A DNA stretch of 8,347 nt, from positions 1 to 8,347 of the forward strand of contig NZ_JBDSLS010000109.1 of NCBI RefSeq assembly GCF_039916245.1, read 5' to 3'. A program made the position numbers and the translations under genes. This DNA is from Gelidibacter sp039916245 (GTDB lineage: Bacteria > Bacteroidota > Bacteroidia > Flavobacteriales > Flavobacteriaceae). A model generated the notes under the pieces. That model did not search any database and was not told the DNA's origin. It worked only from the letters and a program-made list of their open reading frames with translations. Positions 7,215-8,347 of the stretch are shown here, piece by piece (the stretch's first letter is position 1; each line of letters opens with the position of its first letter).

Positions 7215-8273
7215 TTAATTCTTTAATTTAACTTTTACTGGCGTGCCGTTTTTAAGCGACATCACACCCGAAGTTAAAATGGTATCGCCCACTTTAATTC
7301 CAGAAAGCACACGCACATCAGTAGCTGTTCTTGTACCTGTTTCCACGATAACTTCCTTAGCTTTTCCATCTTCAGTTACAAATATTTTCTTTCCATTTTG
7401 TATCGGAATCAAAGCTTCTGTAGGCACAAGCAACGCATCGTTGACGACTTCAAGCGGCATGGTTATGTTCGCAAAAGTTCCAGGATATAATTTTCCATCT
7501 TGATTCTCGGTAATGGCCCGCATTTTCAAAGTCCGCGTCGCAATGTCAACCTGAGGCTCGATGGCGTAAACTTTAGCGGTATGTACTTCCGTAGAATTGG
7601 ACGTAGTGAAGGTCAGCAGACTTCCCACTTTCATTTGTGAAGCATATTTTTCAGGAATGGCAAAGGTCAATTTTAGTTGACTTGTATTGACCAAATTAGC
7701 AATTGGGGTTGCTGGTGTGACATATGTTCCTTTAGAAATGGATCGCAAACCGATCGTTCCAGAGAACGGTGCACGCACCGTCGTTTTTGATAATTGCGCG
7801 GCGATCAAATCAGATTGGGCACGAGCAGATTCGAAATCGGCGTTGGCCACATCATATTCTTCTTGACTTATAGCCTGTTTATCCAATAAAAGCTTGGCGC
7901 GTCTTTGATTTTCGGAAGCTAATTGTTGAGCTGTTTTTACTTTAGATAATTGGGCGCGTAACTCCACATCATTCACATGGAAAAGCACTTGTCCTTTGGA
8001 CACTTTTGTACCTTCTTCAAATTTGATACTTTCGACCACCCCAGAAACCTCACTTCGAAGCTCAATGTCTTCATTGGCCTCCAAAGTTCCTGAAAGATTG
8101 ATATTATCTGCAAAGGTCTGGGCTTTCAGCACCATTCCTTCAACGCCCATGACGTTGGCGGTTCTATTTGCATTTTTCGGACTGTTAGCTTTGGCATTTG
8201 AACTAATCCTGTAAACAACAAGCGCAATTATTCCACAAATAAGAAGTGTGAAAAAAAAGTGTCTTTTTTTCAT
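7215..8273 (-). CDS. RND efflux membrane fusion protein (periplasmic adaptor, HlyD/AcrA family)
   Basis: This 352-residue adaptor bridges the RND pump and the TolC-like channel in the periplasm. An N-terminal hydrophobic helix (about 6-22) after MKKRH anchors it in the inner membrane. The cysteine at 13 is inside the helix and not in a lipobox, so an AcrA-style lipid anchor is unlikely. The two lipoyl half-motifs are at about 68-101 (SEVSGVVESIKFEEGTKV) and 164-198 (TTVRAPFSGTIG), flanking a helical hairpin at about 102-163. A beta-barrel (about 200-275, including DIATRTLKMRA and LYPGTFANI) and a membrane-proximal domain (about 280-350) follow. The length is near the usual 350-400. The ATG at 8273 is the natural start and leaves a leader of about 35 bases from the candidate promoter. 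No Shine-Dalgarno is visible. It is the first gene of the operon. Confidence 0.94.
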   Translation of the reverse strand: MKKRHFFFTLLICGIIALVVYRISSNAKANSPKNANRTANVMGVEGMVLKAQTFADNINLSGTLEANEDIELRSEVSGVVESIKFEEGTKVSKGQVLFHVNDVELRAQLSKVKTAQQLASENQRRAKLLLDKQAISQEEYDVANADFESARAQSDLIAAQLSKTTVRAPFSGTIGLRSISKGTYVTPATPIANLVNTSQLKLTFAIPEKYASQMKVGSLLTFTTSNSTEVHTAKVYAIEPQVDIATRTLKMRAITENQDGKLYPGTFANITMPLEVVNDALLVPTEALIPIQNGKKIFVTEDGKAKEVIVETGTRTATDVRVLSGIKVGDTILTSGVMSLKNGTPVKVKLKN

Positions 8274-8288
8274 TAAGCGGGGTTTAAT

Positions 8289-8324
8289 TTAGATTAAGGA
8301 AATCTTCCTGATTCACAAATCTAA
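8289..8324. promoter_or_regulatory. Candidate operator: nested inverted repeats at the efflux promoter
   Basis: Two inverted repeats overlap the predicted promoter. The inner one is AGGAA (8297-8301) and TTCCT (8305-8309) with a 3-base spacer. The outer one is TTAGATT (8289-8295) and AATCTAA (8318-8324), perfect over seven bases, whose right arm covers part of the -7 element. The two are not centred on the same point. Efflux operons are often controlled by TetR- or MarR-type repressors binding such sites, so an operator is plausible. The regulator would have to lie outside the window. Chance occurrence in AT-rich DNA is possible for the outer pair. Confidence 0.35.
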
Positions 8325-8346
8325 TTTTTTTAAATTCAGAAGCATA
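8316..8346 (-). promoter_or_regulatory. Candidate promoter of the efflux operon
   Basis: On the minus strand 8323-8316 reads TAGATTTG, an exact match to the Bacteroidetes -7 consensus TAnnTTTG. Nineteen bases upstream, 8346-8343 reads TATG, three of four bases of the -33 TTTG. The spacing fits the consensus well. Transcription would begin near 8309, about 35 bases before the ATG at 8273. The right edge of the window cuts off anything further upstream. Confidence 0.6.
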
Positions 8347-8347
8347 G

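Noticed and set aside
1..8347. CRISPR arrays, tRNA or rRNA genes, insertion sequences, integrases or defence genes
   Set aside because: I saw no regularly spaced repeats, no tRNA-like cloverleaf signature, no transposase or recombinase coding sequence and no terminal inverted repeats with target duplications. The genes account for nearly all of 391-8273.

Overview
The window looks like chromosomal DNA from a member of the Bacteroidetes, most likely a Flavobacteriaceae relative. The base composition is AT-rich. Start codons lack clear Shine-Dalgarno sequences, and two upstream regions carry the TAnnTTTG type of -7 element typical of that phylum. The proteins (a DsbD with a WACVNC thioredoxin site, and an MFP-RND-OMP efflux set) also have a Bacteroidetes flavour. 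The organism assignment is inference from these signs, not from a database search.

All four supported genes lie on the minus strand, so they read from the right end of the window to the left. At 8273-2811 is a complete tripartite RND efflux operon in the order membrane fusion protein, inner-membrane RND pump, TolC-like outer-membrane channel. The first two genes are 8 bp apart and the last two overlap by 14 bp, so they are almost certainly co-transcribed and probably translationally coupled. A good promoter candidate (8316-8346) and an inverted repeat over the predicted start of transcription precede the first gene. No regulator gene is inside the window. The pump has the twin aspartates and the lysine, arginine and threonine of the HAE1-type proton relay, which points to organic compounds rather than metal ions as substrate; the actual substrate cannot be read from sequence.

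An intergenic stretch of 386 bp (2425-2810) follows. It holds an imperfect hairpin around a CTTCGACAGGCTCAGC core that may be a dispersed repeat, and one or two candidate promoters for the next gene. That gene (2424-391) encodes a full-length DsbD-type thiol:disulfide interchange protein with all three cysteine pairs. It ends about 80 bp before a clear Rho-independent terminator (280-313). The leftmost 277 bp hold no gene I can support.

This is a largely ordinary housekeeping and efflux region. I found no evidence of a previously undescribed system; the findings are modest regulatory, repeat and start-site observations.
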